Source: Bryoerythrophyllum caledonicum (lineage: Eukaryota > Streptophyta > Bryopsida > Pottiales > Pottiaceae). From it: 64,000 nt of DNA. The stretch's first letter is position 1. Every line of letters starts with the position of its first letter. The notes beneath the pieces were generated by a model that had not been told where the DNA came from, made no database searches, and was given only the letters and a program-made list of their open reading frames with translations. A program made the position numbers and the translations under genes. The stretch lies in assembly GCA_963971425.1 (NCBI GenBank), contig OZ020518.1, forward strand, positions 11,228,190 to 11,292,189. Direction: 5' to 3'. Positions 34,816 to 45,971 of the stretch are shown here, piece by piece.

Positions 34816-36330
34816 ATGCAATTTGCAATGCTTCAATGTAGTTTTGTAACAATGGTACTTACATTAGTGAATGCTGAAACAATAGGATGCATGCCTAATC
34901 CCAACCATAAAGAGCCGGATAGTTGCAAGAGCACAACACGGTTAACACAACAGGACAACCACCTCCAAGCTCATCACACAACAACAGATCCCCCTTGCAG
35001 CAACAAGGCGAGCACAAATCACCTCTGCAATAGCCAACCTAGAGTAGCAACAAAAACCAAACCAAGAGCAGAAGTTGCGGCCGAATCAAGAGCAGCTGCA
35101 TCAGCAAAGGCCCAAATGAGGCACCATTATTGGAAGCTAGCCTTGGCATCAACGCATACTCCCAAGCTACCTGTGCCATCAGCACCACTTCAACATCAAC
35201 AAGCCATGGCCGACTCAACCATCACAGACCACTCAATACAAGGCCCAAAAGACGACGACACATCACCTTCAGCTAAGGTAAGTTATCTAACCTCTCTTTC
35301 AAACCTCACACCATCTCAATGTCTTATCAATATAAAAGACAACGATAATCATAGTTGGGCTGCAGCAGTCAAAAAGCATACCAAGGATCGAGCAGACATC
35401 AGCTGACAAAAGGCACGACAAAGGAGCATGAAAATCCACCCAAACTAGAAGAAAAGGGAACGCTAACTCTCAGCCTCCACACCTCAAAAGGCTTTGCACA
35501 CCAACAAGCACAATACGACCACCGCGTGCTGCTCCAAATACACCAACATCTACATGAAAACAAGATTTCAAGGAATCTTACAAAAACTAGATACGTGCAT
35601 ACCTAAGTAAGTGCCCTCACCACTCCGTTGTCTTTGCCCACCCCTTCTTGCAAGTCTCAACAAAATGACAACATGAGCATCACAAAACTCTCAAGACTGT
35701 ATTGCAAACCACAATTGCAACAAATCCTAGCCGCCACAACAGAGCCAAAATCGACAAATCCATACAAGATCAAGATCTAAACTCCTACCCCATGCATCAC
35801 AGCCGTCACGCCTCAATCAAACAGCACTCCGTAGAAGCCAATCCTAAAGGACCACAAGCCCAAAAGCAAAGATGTTCATCAACCACAACGACATCCACCA
35901 AACGTCAACATGGTACAAAGTATATAACACGCTCCCACCTTCCTCTTTATCCCTCTCACTTTGTTCTACTGCGTAGTTACACTCTCTATGCTCTTTGGAA
36001 ACAAACGGACACTTGCACAACCTGCAAAGAGAGTACATATCTAGGAGGAGATGAGCAGGAGAGGAAGCCGCCACTCTCAGAGCCAACGAGGGCGCTCTGC
36101 ATCTGTGATAAACTTCTAATTCCTCTCTTTCAAAGTTTGTTGCTTTGTATTTTGATTGCTAACAGACTAATTGACTTTTATTTGCTGATGATACACTCTT
36201 CCGAGATCTCAAGGCACGTGCACACATCAAAAGAAGTGCTCAGTTTAGTATATTATCGACGTACACACTACATGCAGTTAGAGGAGAGACGCCGACAGGA
36301 GCACAAGACAGTTCGTCGTAACTAAGAGAC
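34816..36330 (+). other. C/A-rich stretch with open frames, unidentified
   Basis: The + strand is T-poor and C/A-rich. Three consecutive open frames (34816-35406, 35355-35606, 35702-36325) encode Thr/Gln/His/Ser-rich sequence without any motif I recognise. A TATATAA lies at about 35920. Codon pattern does not distinguish coding from composition. It could be a repeat leader or an unidentified element. No function is claimed. Confidence 0.25.
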
Positions 36331-37243
36331 AAAAACGGAGTTGCTTCCCAAGATCACGCGAGCGGGAGCCATACCTATAAATCCAAGTACGCCGCATCCC
36401 CAGTACGCGGCTAGAACTACCATTCACCGCTTCAATCCCTATACGAGATCTCAACTTGAGCACGCTGCTATGACCTTCAGCCGCCACCGGAGTCCGAAGA
36501 ACATGCCGCTAGGTTCTCGAGCCAACACAAGAGTCCTCGTACCTGGAGCTACACTTGTTGCGTAGAGAAGGACGGCAACGGAAGAAACGCTCATCCTGCG
36601 TCGGAAGCAAACCAGAGAGGAGCGACGCAGAAGCGAGACATAAAAGATCAACCTTGAAGTGAGCCAGAGAAGAGTGACCCAACTAGACTATTGAACACTC
36701 AGAATCAGTGGTCTACAAGAGGTTCCAGCCGTCGGAGACGCTCTAGCAAGGACAAAAACTGGATGCTCAAAACCTGGTGCCGAAGATAGGAGATCATTGA
36801 CGACCGTTCAATTGCTCAACCCAATAGTTAATAGAAGTTGGGCCATAAGTTTCCAGACACCACAACTTCGACCACCTACCCTGGCTAATAGAAGGTGGTC
36901 TCACATATACTGCGGACATATCCAAATAAAGGTGAAGAGCGGCAAGAGATCTGCAGATAGAAGACATGGAGCTTTCAAGATTGACCCATAATACAATAGA
37001 AGATGCTAGTCCTTTAAGGAAATTGTACCCACGGAGAACCCAAGTCCAAGCTCATCAACACACTAAGGTGGTTGTATCAAGTCAAGACTCTATACCGCAA
37101 CACCCAAGTTTGGAGTATTTAATCAGATCATAGTTCTCTCTCACTCCCCTCAAATTTTTTTGGTTTTTGCTATCAATGGGTTTATTATGCAAACCTATGG
37201 ACATGCACACAAGTCTTAATACTATGTTCATTTTCTTGGGGAG
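36331..37243. other. No gene seen
   Basis: Mixed-composition DNA continuing from the C/A-rich stretch. A short stem GACCACCT/AGGTGGTC occurs near 36868-36900. Nothing else recognised. Confidence 0.4.
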
Positions 37244-38420
37244 GTGATCACTCTTCTGGCACCTCTCATATGTGTGTATGTGTTCAAATCTCCAGGTGGC
37301 ACAATACCAATCTCTCTCATTCCCAATTTTAAAAAAATAGAGGTCAAGTCAATTGTTTGCATGTCATCAACTTTTGTTACTTTATACTCTTTCTTGATCA
37401 TCTTAACTTCACCAAGCCTTCAACGTATGTCGAGGAAAGAAGTCAAACTCAAGGTGATAAGGGGTAATACTGAAGTAATACTCTATACTTCTCCTAGTGA
37501 CATTCTCTGTCTTGATATTGACAGCATGTATCAATCCCAAGTTGCGGCTACCTCCTCCAAGCATTTTTTTGTTGAAGTAGTTGAGGAAAATCCATCTGCT
37601 GTGAATGGAACCCAAAATGCTTTGGCTCTTACAAGTGCTAACGAGAAAAAGGTGAAGGCAACAAGTTTGCCTCACACCGAATACTGGTTAGGCTTTCACA
37701 CAATGAATACACTTGCTAAGAAAAGAGGTAATCCAAAAGTATCCATTGTTGTCTTGGAATAATTGGTCAAGTATGGTCTAAGTGCAAAAGAGGCAGGTCA
37801 AAGTCTTGAAGCAATTTTGTCTTTCCCATTTGTTCTCCAAGAAAAATGGTCCTCTAGAAAGGCTGATGGGAAGATTGGTAACCACTTCAATCTCACTCAA
37901 TTTCTAAATGAAGTTGAGATAGATGATGATGGCTTTGCCTTAGATTACCAGATATTAATCCATTTTGAACTTGGTGATCAAATTTGGACAAACGGAGTCG
38001 TGTTAGAGATGGTAAAAGCAAGGTTTAGAGACATGGAAATTCTTGTTGAGACCCGCATTGGTAAGCCAATAGCTATCTTTTGCTATCACCAATCGGAGAA
38101 TTGGAATAGTGTCATTAAGCTCATCTAAAAAATCCGGATATGGATGTGAAGGGATTATTGCAAGGATTACGACCCTTCATCCTCATTTTTGAATGATGGG
38201 ATTCTACACAAGGAAAAAGTATGTAAATCATATGATGCATTGGCCTTTTTACATCTATTACTAGTTAAAATATCCGATTCTAATCTTGTCAATAAATAAT
38301 CATATGATTTGCATGCCAAAATTGTGAAAGATAGCTTTGCAAGAGGCTATAATTTTGAAATAACTGGAGTAAAAAAGAAAGGGTTTGCGGAAGCTAGACA
38401 CAAAGGTGCTGAGTGAGGAC
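37244..38420 (+). pseudogene. Unidentified coding-like remnant
   Basis: A run of + strand reading frames has protein-like composition and ordinary codon use: a segment with SRKEVKLKVIRGN and HTEYWLGFHTMNTLAKKRG, then LVKYGLSAKEAGQSLEAIL, LTQFLNEVEIDDDG and VETRIGKPIAIFCYHQSEN, and further on AKIVKDSFARGYNFEITG. It is interrupted. I recognise no domain. It lies directly upstream of the retroelement and may be an unrelated captured or host gene fragment. Confidence 0.35.
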
Positions 38421-39830
38421 TCCGTGAAGTATTAGATCTGGATTGGTGGTGTGCGCAAGTTTCTGGCAGTTTAGTCCAAGGAGGGTGTGCAAGCACTACT
38501 CTGTCGTGTTCGAGTTCAAGTTGAAGCCGTGGATTTTGTCGTTGGAGACAAGGTTGTTGTCCTAAAGAACATTTGGTCAAGGTATGCTGTAGAGGTGGAG
38601 GATTTCCGTCGGGATAACCACTTGCCCACGTTCTCTCTCATCTTAACAGAGTTTGAAAGCAAGGATTTCTTCTTTCATAGTACAGGGCAGTGGGAAGTGG
38701 GTATGTGGCGAGAGCGTACCAACGGTGTGTGGGACACACTCACCTTGGAGCTACTCAATTTGGAAGTACCACCCACCATTTACGCTCCAAAGATGAAGGG
38801 CACATATGAAGCATGGCGCTTCTTTGATTGGGCTACCAAATTTTCAATCTGGAGACGTGGAAGGGGCCCGATTTTACTCAAAGAAACACCCCATTTGCAG
38901 TAGGCGTTCGTGAAAGAGTAGTGGAGGAAGTCATCAGTCAACTGGAAGGATGTTTTTGGTGGAGCACCAAGGGTGCCATCACTTGTAGGCAATGGGAAAC
39001 AGGAGGAGGGCACAAGTGTGTCAGAGAGATTAGTCAACCAGTGGAGATGGTGGTTGCCCCACCTCCATTCAATCCTATAGCAAGGTTCTTCATACACCTT
39101 CACCAAAACTACCAGAGTTAACAGGCGGACAATATGATGGCATTGAGGTCTTTTGCGTGAGAGGATGAATCCTTGCAAGAAGCTCATGCAAGATTCCGGA
39201 GATTGATCTCTGCTACTAAAGGAGTCATCGAGCAACAGGCGATGCAACATTGATATAATATCTTTGAAAAAGAGCTAAAATCCTTAGATTGCAATGAGGC
39301 ATTGCGATTTAGTGAGCCACCAACCTTAATGGCCATATTCGTTACATTGAGACATTTCACAAAGTTTGAGACTTCCATCCCTACTACTGTCGAGTTCTAA
39401 ATCACTCAATTGAGACTCTGAAATGTCTCAATTTAATGAATATGACGTTCTTACAATATGTGTTCAAGACTTCATAGCAGATTGAGATCAATTTGCTGGA
39501 GGAAAAAACAACCATGGAATTTCTCAAATGTGAAGATAAGGTTTCCGAGAAAGCCAAGGTTGCCAAGGTTGCTATTCCCTTCTATGCCACTAATACTAAG
39601 ACATTATGCTTGAGTTGTGGCAAGCTAGGGCATTTGAGGAAGGATCGCAAGGAAGGCAAGTCCTCTACCCCCCAAGTTGGTGGATTTTGTTCTGGTTGCG
39701 GTGCCAAGGGGCATTCCGAAGCTAAGTGTTGGAAGATTCATCCCAAGTTGAAGCCTTGTAGAGGAAAAGGAGGCAAGATAAGAGCCAAGGTCAAAGAGCC
39801 AAAGTCCTCTAGAGTGGAGAAGAGTTGAAG
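38400..39830 (+). pseudogene. Retroelement gag region with two zinc knuckles (fossil)
   Basis: A middle portion shows AHARFRRLISATKGVIEQQA, typical of retrotransposon gag. Near the end are two CCHC-type knuckles, CLSCGKLGHLRKD and CSGCGAKGHSEAKC, in a Lys-rich setting. These bind the element's RNA in the virus-like particle. Part of the broken element described above. Confidence 0.7.
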
Positions 39831-40359
39831 AGTTGAAAGGCCAAGTTTGCAGAATTGGAGGCCATGAGTGCGAACACCGCTATAGTGAATAGTAATCCTC
39901 AAGTCACTCTTAGTTTTCATGTTGGAGGCGGGTTCAGACCCGATGATGACAAATTTGAGGATTATATGCTGAGTAGTATGGCACTCGCTACCACGGATGG
40001 CTTACAGGAGCCTTATATCCTTGACCATCTCTTCGTCCTCAACATGAAAAGGGCAAATGACAAGCTTGTTTGCCAGAGTCTTTTTACATTCGAGGAGATG
40101 GTGCCAACATCTTCTATGGTGCCTTCAATTCGATAGGGGGCACCTTTAAGACGCCCTATGATTGGAGTTGAAGAGCCAAGGCATGCAGTGGTAATCGAAG
40201 GGACAAATATGGTTTGTCAGGCATCATTATTTTTTGCGAAGCTGATGTCACAGAAATGCAAGTGTCTTCAAGGTGGCGGCCACGATGAGTAAGTTGGATA
40301 ACTCCACGAGCTTCAATACGTTGAAAACGGAAGTGATTTAAAAGGCGGAGGGGAGTCAT

Positions 40360-40820
40360 GTGGACAACGCGGAGGGATTGCTTTCAACAGCCATGCATAT
40401 CAAGACTGTGGATGCTAGTTCTGCAATCAAAAGGTCATCCATTTTGCCTGGTGTCGTGGTGGTTGACAACTCTCGGGGGATTTTTCAACTTGTTGGGCTC
40501 AAGGGGAAGGTTTTTCTACCTCAACAAGTGCATTTCGATTTAGGAGCTCAACCATTGATGCTGGAAGCATCTGCCATTGAGGGGTTGGGCTTGATTGGAG
40601 ACACTTTGGAGAAGTGTTCATGGACAATTAGCACGTCTACAAGAGGTACAATGCACGCTACGCCCATCACAAAATCATACTTGATGTTGCGAGTCAATGA
40701 AAATGATGTCGAGGGTGCGAGCTTCATGAAGGTGAAAGCTATAGCAACAGAGACCAAGTCATCTGATGTCTTGGTGGGCTTGGCAGTGCTATATCCCATT
40801 GAGTTCGCCTTGAATTTTTA
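40360..40820 (+). pseudogene. Retroelement aspartic-protease-like region (fossil)
   Basis: It has the fold pattern expected between gag and pol: a hydrophobic strand, FDLGAQPLML at the place of the usual active-site loop, and later DVLVGLAVLYP. The call rests on position and this loop, so it is tentative. Confidence 0.5.
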
Positions 40821-41149
40821 GGTGGAAACGACAAGTTCTAGACCAGGATGACAAGCGGGAGATGGGCGGAAGGCCCAACTACCAGCTTGATTTGTACAAG
40901 TTCTGAAGTCTGGTAACCTTGCAAACGATTTTGCCTTCTTGGGAGGTATGGATGTGAAACTACTATGGTTTCAGGAGGGTGTTGAAGATTTTTCTTTGGC
41001 TACTCCTACACTTAATACAGTGGATGCCCACGAGCGTGACATGAGCCGTGAAGATACAAAGAGATATAAACCTTGTATTAAAGCAGCATCGAGCGCTACG
41101 ACTCAACTTCATATGGATGCAGAGCAAGTCATTGAAGATGATTGACAAC

Positions 41150-42220
41150 ATTGGATGCTTCTACAAGTGGAAGATAAGTCTCGAGGTGACCAATATTTGG
41201 GACCACCTCTAGATACTTCCACCATTCACTGGAAGGCACTAGAAGATGGTATTTTGTTGTTGGAGGTATTTGGCGGGATTGGAAGTGGCTTGGCGGCAGT
41301 GCTGCAAGCAGAGATCAAGGTCAAACGCTACATCTATGTAGATGTTGATGAGGCAGCAATGCATGTGGCCAAACGACATTTACGGCGGTTGAGGACACAA
41401 TTCCCAAACTTATTGGCCACAAGTGCCATCAAGACTTTCTTTTCCACGCTCGTTGGTGATATTGCATTGCTTTCAGCAGAGGACATTCATGGAAATGGCC
41501 ATGTGGACCTTGTCATTGCGGGTTGGCAATGTTAGAGTATGTCCATGGTTGGACATCAGAACGGGTTGAAAGATACTTGTTCTTTGCGGTTTCATGATAT
41601 AATCCGCATACTACGTTTGCTTCAAACATCTCATAAGCGACTGCTAGGTTACATTGTGGAGAATGTCCCGGTAGTGAGTAGCTTCAGGTTGAGGACCTTG
41701 GTGGGCATATACCGCATATACCAAACTCTGGGGTTGCCAATGTTGCTGGAAGCAGCTGCGGTGGGATCGCGAGTACATCGCCTGCAATTGTGGTGGACAA
41801 ATATGGCACCTCAAGAGTTGTTATAGTTCGCCGCTAGTCGTATCAAATGGCGGGATGTCTATGTGAGTGATATTTTGGATCCAAACACGACATCTCGGCG
41901 GGTTTATGATTTATCATGACGACCAAGCCCCTTTGGCGGTGGTTAATCGCAAGGGAGAACCGCGTAGGGCATTACTTTCGTTGGTTAGTTTTGCTAGGTC
42001 ATATGCCTTCAAGAATAATAGCCGTGGCCTTGTTTGGGATTCTTTGTCTCAAGAAATAGTGGAGCCCAATGCCGATGAGCAGGAAAGAGCCATGGGATTT
42101 TCCACGGGCACCACCAATACGCCCGACATTTCAAGGCAACAACGGTAATTTTTACTTTGGCAAGCAATGGATTTGGATTGCTTGAGTTGGATCGTTTTGT
42201 TGGTAGTTGCTAAATAGAAG
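41150..42220 (+). pseudogene. Cytosine-5 DNA methyltransferase domain inside the retroelement (fossil)
   Basis: The motif order of C5 methyltransferases is visible: motif I LLEVFGGIGSGLAAVL (SAM binding), a motif II-like YVDVDEAAMHVAKRHL, motif IV context VDLVIAGWQC (catalytic Cys neighbourhood), motif VI VENVP, and a C-terminal motif IX/X-like EPNADEQERAMGFSTGTT. Enzymes of this fold put a methyl group on cytosine C5. It lies between protease and reverse transcriptase. It resembles DNMT3/DRM- or bacterial-type single domains more than CMT, as no chromodomain insertion is seen; that placement is a guess. Confidence 0.75.
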
Positions 42221-42769
42221 CGGCTAGCCTCTAGTTTTAACAGTCACATGGAGTTTTATGAGTTGCGAGCTATCGACGAACCATTTGTCTCTGTCAGGGT
42301 CACAGACAAAGTTGTTGGGGGGGGAGAGGGCCTTAGCACCTCACCCATAGAATATATGAGATACCACAAATATTTTCGCAACACTCACGGCTGAGGATTC
42401 TCACCATGGAAGGAAGGATTGGAGCCAAAGTAGGGAATTGACTTAAAAGAGAAGATACTAGGAGGAAGTTGTGTAGAAGATGTTCATAGAAGAACACACA
42501 ACTCACCATATGGAAGAGATTAGCAGATTAAGCCAATTGGAAGGACTTGGAAGCATGATGGGGAAGGAGGAAGAAGAGCTTGCTCCATCCGGCATTCAAT
42601 AGCAACCAAAGGAGAAGAATCCAGCTCCATAAGAACCGAAGGAGGCGGTGACCAAGGATATTTGGAAATCGATAGTAGGCATGGCGGATGGAGGAGTTGA
42701 GGCAGAGGAAAATGAGTTTTTCAAGGAGTACATGGATTGTTTTGCCTTCAATCTAGAAGATATTTGAGT

Positions 42770-43340
42770 GTTGAAAGGACAAGAACTACGTATCAACTTG
42801 ACAGAAAAAACACCAATATATCGGAAGCCGTACAAGTATTGTGACGTTGAACGGAGGATGATACGCGCTCGTACGGAGGAGTTGGTGGTTGCAGGGCTAG
42901 TGGAGTTGGCTCGACTGGATTGTGAGTATGCATTGGCGATGGTTATGCCATTAAAAAAAGATGTTCACGATAATTGGACCAAGAAAAGGATGTGCGGGGA
43001 CTACATGAGAATTAATAAATTCACCAAATTAGATAGTTATGCCATGCCAACACCGGAGGAGAAATTTGAGGCCATTGATCATGCCAAAGTGTTCAGTACG
43101 TTGGACTTGCCCTCTGGATACCACTAGAATGAACTGAGAGAGGAAGACAAAGAGAAGACCACGTTCATGGGCATTGAGAAATATAGGAAGGACCGGTTGT
43201 TCCAAACGAAGTTCTTACTATTTAATTTAAAGAATGCGCCTGCTGAATTCCAAAGGGTTACGGACCGAGTATTCTTGGGCTTGGACTTTGTGAGATGCTA
43301 CATTGGCGACATTATTGTCTTTAGCAAGAATCGAAGGTAA
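42770..43340 (+). pseudogene. Ty3/gypsy reverse transcriptase region (fossil)
   Basis: It shows the classical order: YRKPYKY, EELVVAGLVELA, MVMPLKKD, RMCGDYMRINKFT, DSYAMPTPEE, FSTLDLPSGYH, TKFLLFNLKNAPAEFQR and YIGDIIVFSK (YxDD-box equivalent). This is the Ty3/gypsy pattern. It copies element RNA to DNA in live members of the family. Confidence 0.85.
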
Positions 43341-43620
43341 AATAAGCTACACTTGGTGCTTATTTTACCAAGCGCAAATGCGGCCCTTTACTCCTAGAGA
43401 CCATGTGCATTTGCAACAAGCAGCGCCCACCACCTTCGATGTGATGGCGGGATGGGTGATCTTGCAAGTTTGTGAAGTGAAGAACTTATGAGTGTTACTG
43501 TTGAAGGGTCGTGATGGTAAGATATAGAGAGATCACACGCACAATTGCGCGCCTTGCCATTCGCCACACATTGATGGCACACTACACCCTAGTCTTTCTC
43601 ACATCTCTGCTAGATTGCGA

Positions 43621-43765
43621 TGTCGGTTGTGTCGTAGTGCCAAACAGGCTGCTACAATGGTCATTTGTAACTTACGTTGTACGGGGTGGCATCTAGAATG
43701 TCTAACCCCACCACTTTTATAAGTACCACTAGATAAACGGTCGTGTCCACAGTGTTTAGCACATT
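43621..43765 (+). pseudogene. PHD-finger-like region at the end of the retroelement (fossil)
   Basis: The spacing C-x2-C, then MVICNLRC, GWHLECLTPPL and a closing CPQC matches a PHD finger, a zinc domain that reads histone tails. Just before it, at about 43.5-43.6 kb, a short segment with NCAPCHSP is also Cys-rich. A histone reader at the end of pol would parallel the chromodomain of chromoviruses. Confidence 0.55.
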
Positions 43766-43770
43766 GAGGG

Positions 43771-44512
43771 TCTATGTAGACAAGGTCTAGCCATTAAAAA
43801 GTGTTGGAGGCGATTAACGATGGAGCTCTCATTGCACCCGGCCTATCCTTTGTCCATAGTCTGTTAGTGTCATTCTTGTCTCTCGACTTGACTTCTTTGG
43901 ACTTGAGAGGTTTTCATAATAGGTCGTTCCTCCAAATTACGTTAATTCTATGGTTTGCCGGTGTGAAAAGGGCTTTAGCTCAGGCAAAGGGGCAAGTAAA
44001 GGGATTCTTGTAGTCCAATTACTAAATGTTGTGGTCTGGGTATTTATTTCTTTTTCCCTAGCTTAGGTTGCTGAATAGTTGATAGTTTCTTTCGTAAACT
44101 ATTGTTTTTGTTGTTTATGGAGGTTACAGTGATGGTTTAGTCATCGTTGCTCTGGGTTTGTTGCTAATTGTGTGCTCTCACCTTTACTCCGGGTTTGTTG
44201 CTAATTATGCGTTCTCACCTATTGGCATGACGTTATCTTTGAACGATGTGTTTGTGCACGACAGCCCAAAAGACAATTAATCCAGGATGAGCAACATGAG
44301 CACCAAGTATTTTACTTGAATTCTCCTTAGATTTCACCTGAATTGTGTCATCTATGCTCCTAAAAATTTCCAAGTTTTAAGGCTTAATTGAAATAAGTAC
44401 GGTCATTTTATTTTCTTTAAATTTATTCTATGATTTTCAAATTAAAAAAACCCTCTTGAATCGCCCAGATCCCACTAGTGAATTTTAGGCACAAGTAATC
44501 GGAAATATGGAC
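43771..44512. other. No gene; possible retroelement 3' non-coding DNA
   Basis: No protein similarity is seen. The word GGGTTTGTTGCTAATT, followed by a (G/T)CTCTCACCT-like stretch, occurs twice at about 44150-44221. It may belong to the retroelement's 3' end, but no matching 5' copy was found. Confidence 0.35.
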
Positions 44513-44786
44513 ATATTGGGACACCAAGTGAAGTCAAAGTTTACTTATCCACTTGGGACAGGGAAAAATATAAACGATTTTCTGTACTTTAAACACTATA
44601 ATCTTTCAAATCTCTGTGGTCAAAGTTTATGAAATTTTGTGAGGACATTACTTAATGAGTCTTAATTGAGATCCTATGGTTAAATGAAGAAATAAAAGTT
44701 TTTGTTTCCCTCTTTACTCATTGCACAAGAATGAGCAGTTTTGAAGTGTTTTTGGTGTGAAAATGCCTTGGGCCTTTGGGGGTTAA
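44513..44786 (+). mobile_element. TTAA-family transposon, 3' part only
   Basis: It matches the right third of the family at 14404-15337 (CACCAAGTGAAGTCAAAGT, GTTTTTGGTGTGAAA) and ends GGCCTTTGGGGGTTAA. The left part is absent. The terminal TTAA lies inside the 11-bp sequence duplicated by the Mutator-like element, so this copy was there first. Confidence 0.6.
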
Positions 44787-44791
44787 GGAGG
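44781..44791 (+). repeat. Target-site duplication, left copy
   Basis: GGTTAAGGAGG here is repeated exactly at 58863-58873, at the outer edges of the inverted repeats. A length of 9-11 bp is typical of Mutator-like elements. Confidence 0.75.
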
Positions 44792-44796
44792 CATGA

Positions 44797-44850
44797 ATGC
44801 TATCTTGTGAACAGTGAGCGGTGAGCGGCGAGCGGCGAGCACTGAATTCA
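44797..44850 (+). repeat. Left terminal inverted repeat of the Mutator-like element
   Basis: ATGCTATCTTGTGA is followed by a run of 7-bp units (GTGAGCG, GCGAGCG types). Pairs with 58805-58858 with few mismatches over about 50 bp. Confidence 0.75.
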
Positions 44851-45971
44851 TGACAATTTTTACCATTGTTTTTGTTGTGAAATTAAAAAGAACACCTATT
44901 ACCATGAGTGTAGGTGGATCGTGCTTCTGAAAAAAAACAAGAAACAAAAAACATAAGAGAAATTCTTGACCTGCAATTGCTTTAATTTATAGTTTATTGA
45001 ATAGAGGCACCTATAGCCGTGGCACTATTATGAGAAATTTGGCGAAAAATGATACTTACTGATGGATTATAAACAATTGATATAATGTGTTTTTGAAATT
45101 AGAACTATACCTTAATCACACCATGAATAGTTTACGAAGTTTCGATTATTTTTAGATGGTTCATCACTATCATTCTCTCTACTCGGCACCATGATCTTTC
45201 ATTCAGAAATTTCCATAATCCCACAATCCCATATCGATTGGTGAGGCTGGGGAGGTGTACTATATAATGGCTGAGTACAACCATTACCTCCAGTGACAAG
45301 CGAGGATGGCCTGGTCATCTCAAGTCGCAATTGATACTGCCGTGGCAGCCTTCGGGTGCTAGTGCCGGGTATACAAGGACCTTGGGAGACCAGCCTCATT
45401 CTGCTTGGTGTAGTTTAGATACAGGGTAGACACAAGTTAGGTGCGGTTGTAGCACAACAAGTTTTTTGTTTTTGTTTTGTTTTGTTTTTTTTTCATTCGT
45501 CTTTTATATCCATATAACATATTCACTTCATACATTTCGCTTTATGCACCTTGATATTTATTGGAATAGTACTACATATTTGACTCAGTTAGAATAGTAA
45601 TACGCATCCGAGAGAATTCTTCTACTGCAATTCGCAGAGTTATTCAAGCAATGTTTATCCATGGACTTATGATATTTGCAGTATAACAATTTAGATAGTT
45701 GAATAGATGTACTTTATCTCCATATTTTTAATTCTGTTGTATAAGAAAATATGGGGTACATAGATGTACTTCTCCCCCATTAATGAAGTGTAAAATCGGG
45801 CTTATTTGGAATAGAAGTTTGCATTGTACTATATGTTACGTTATCTCAAACTAGAGTACAAACATTTATGTTATTGAAACGAGAAATCAAATAAGACTTG
45901 CAAAGGTGATATATATCCATAAATCCAAAGCCTCATATCAGGTCAATATGGCACACAAAATAGAAGAATCA

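Larger units (their letters stand above)
38400..43770 (+). mobile_element. Ty3/gypsy-type LTR retroelement with DNA methyltransferase, broken
   Basis: A fossil retroelement on the + strand. Parts in order: gag with zinc knuckles (about 38.4-39.8 kb), a protease-like segment (about 40.4-40.8 kb), a cytosine-5 DNA methyltransferase domain (about 41.15-42.2 kb), a reverse transcriptase (about 42.8-43.3 kb) and a PHD-like zinc finger at the end (about 43.62-43.77 kb). I do not recognise the other pol domains, and no LTR pair could be matched. It is broken, with on the order of ten or more breaks. Degree of decay suggests an old copy. Methyltransferase-bearing retrotransposons are, as far as I recall, reported from a charophyte alga and a dinoflagellate. 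Confidence 0.8.

Noticed and set aside
34816-36325. A gene in the C/A-rich open frames
   Set aside because: The frames follow from low T content; no motif, splice pattern or homologue could be recognised.
36775-36795. TGGTGCCGAAG as a possible primer-binding site of an LTR element
   Set aside because: No flanking LTR pair could be matched and no suitable tRNA end was recognised.
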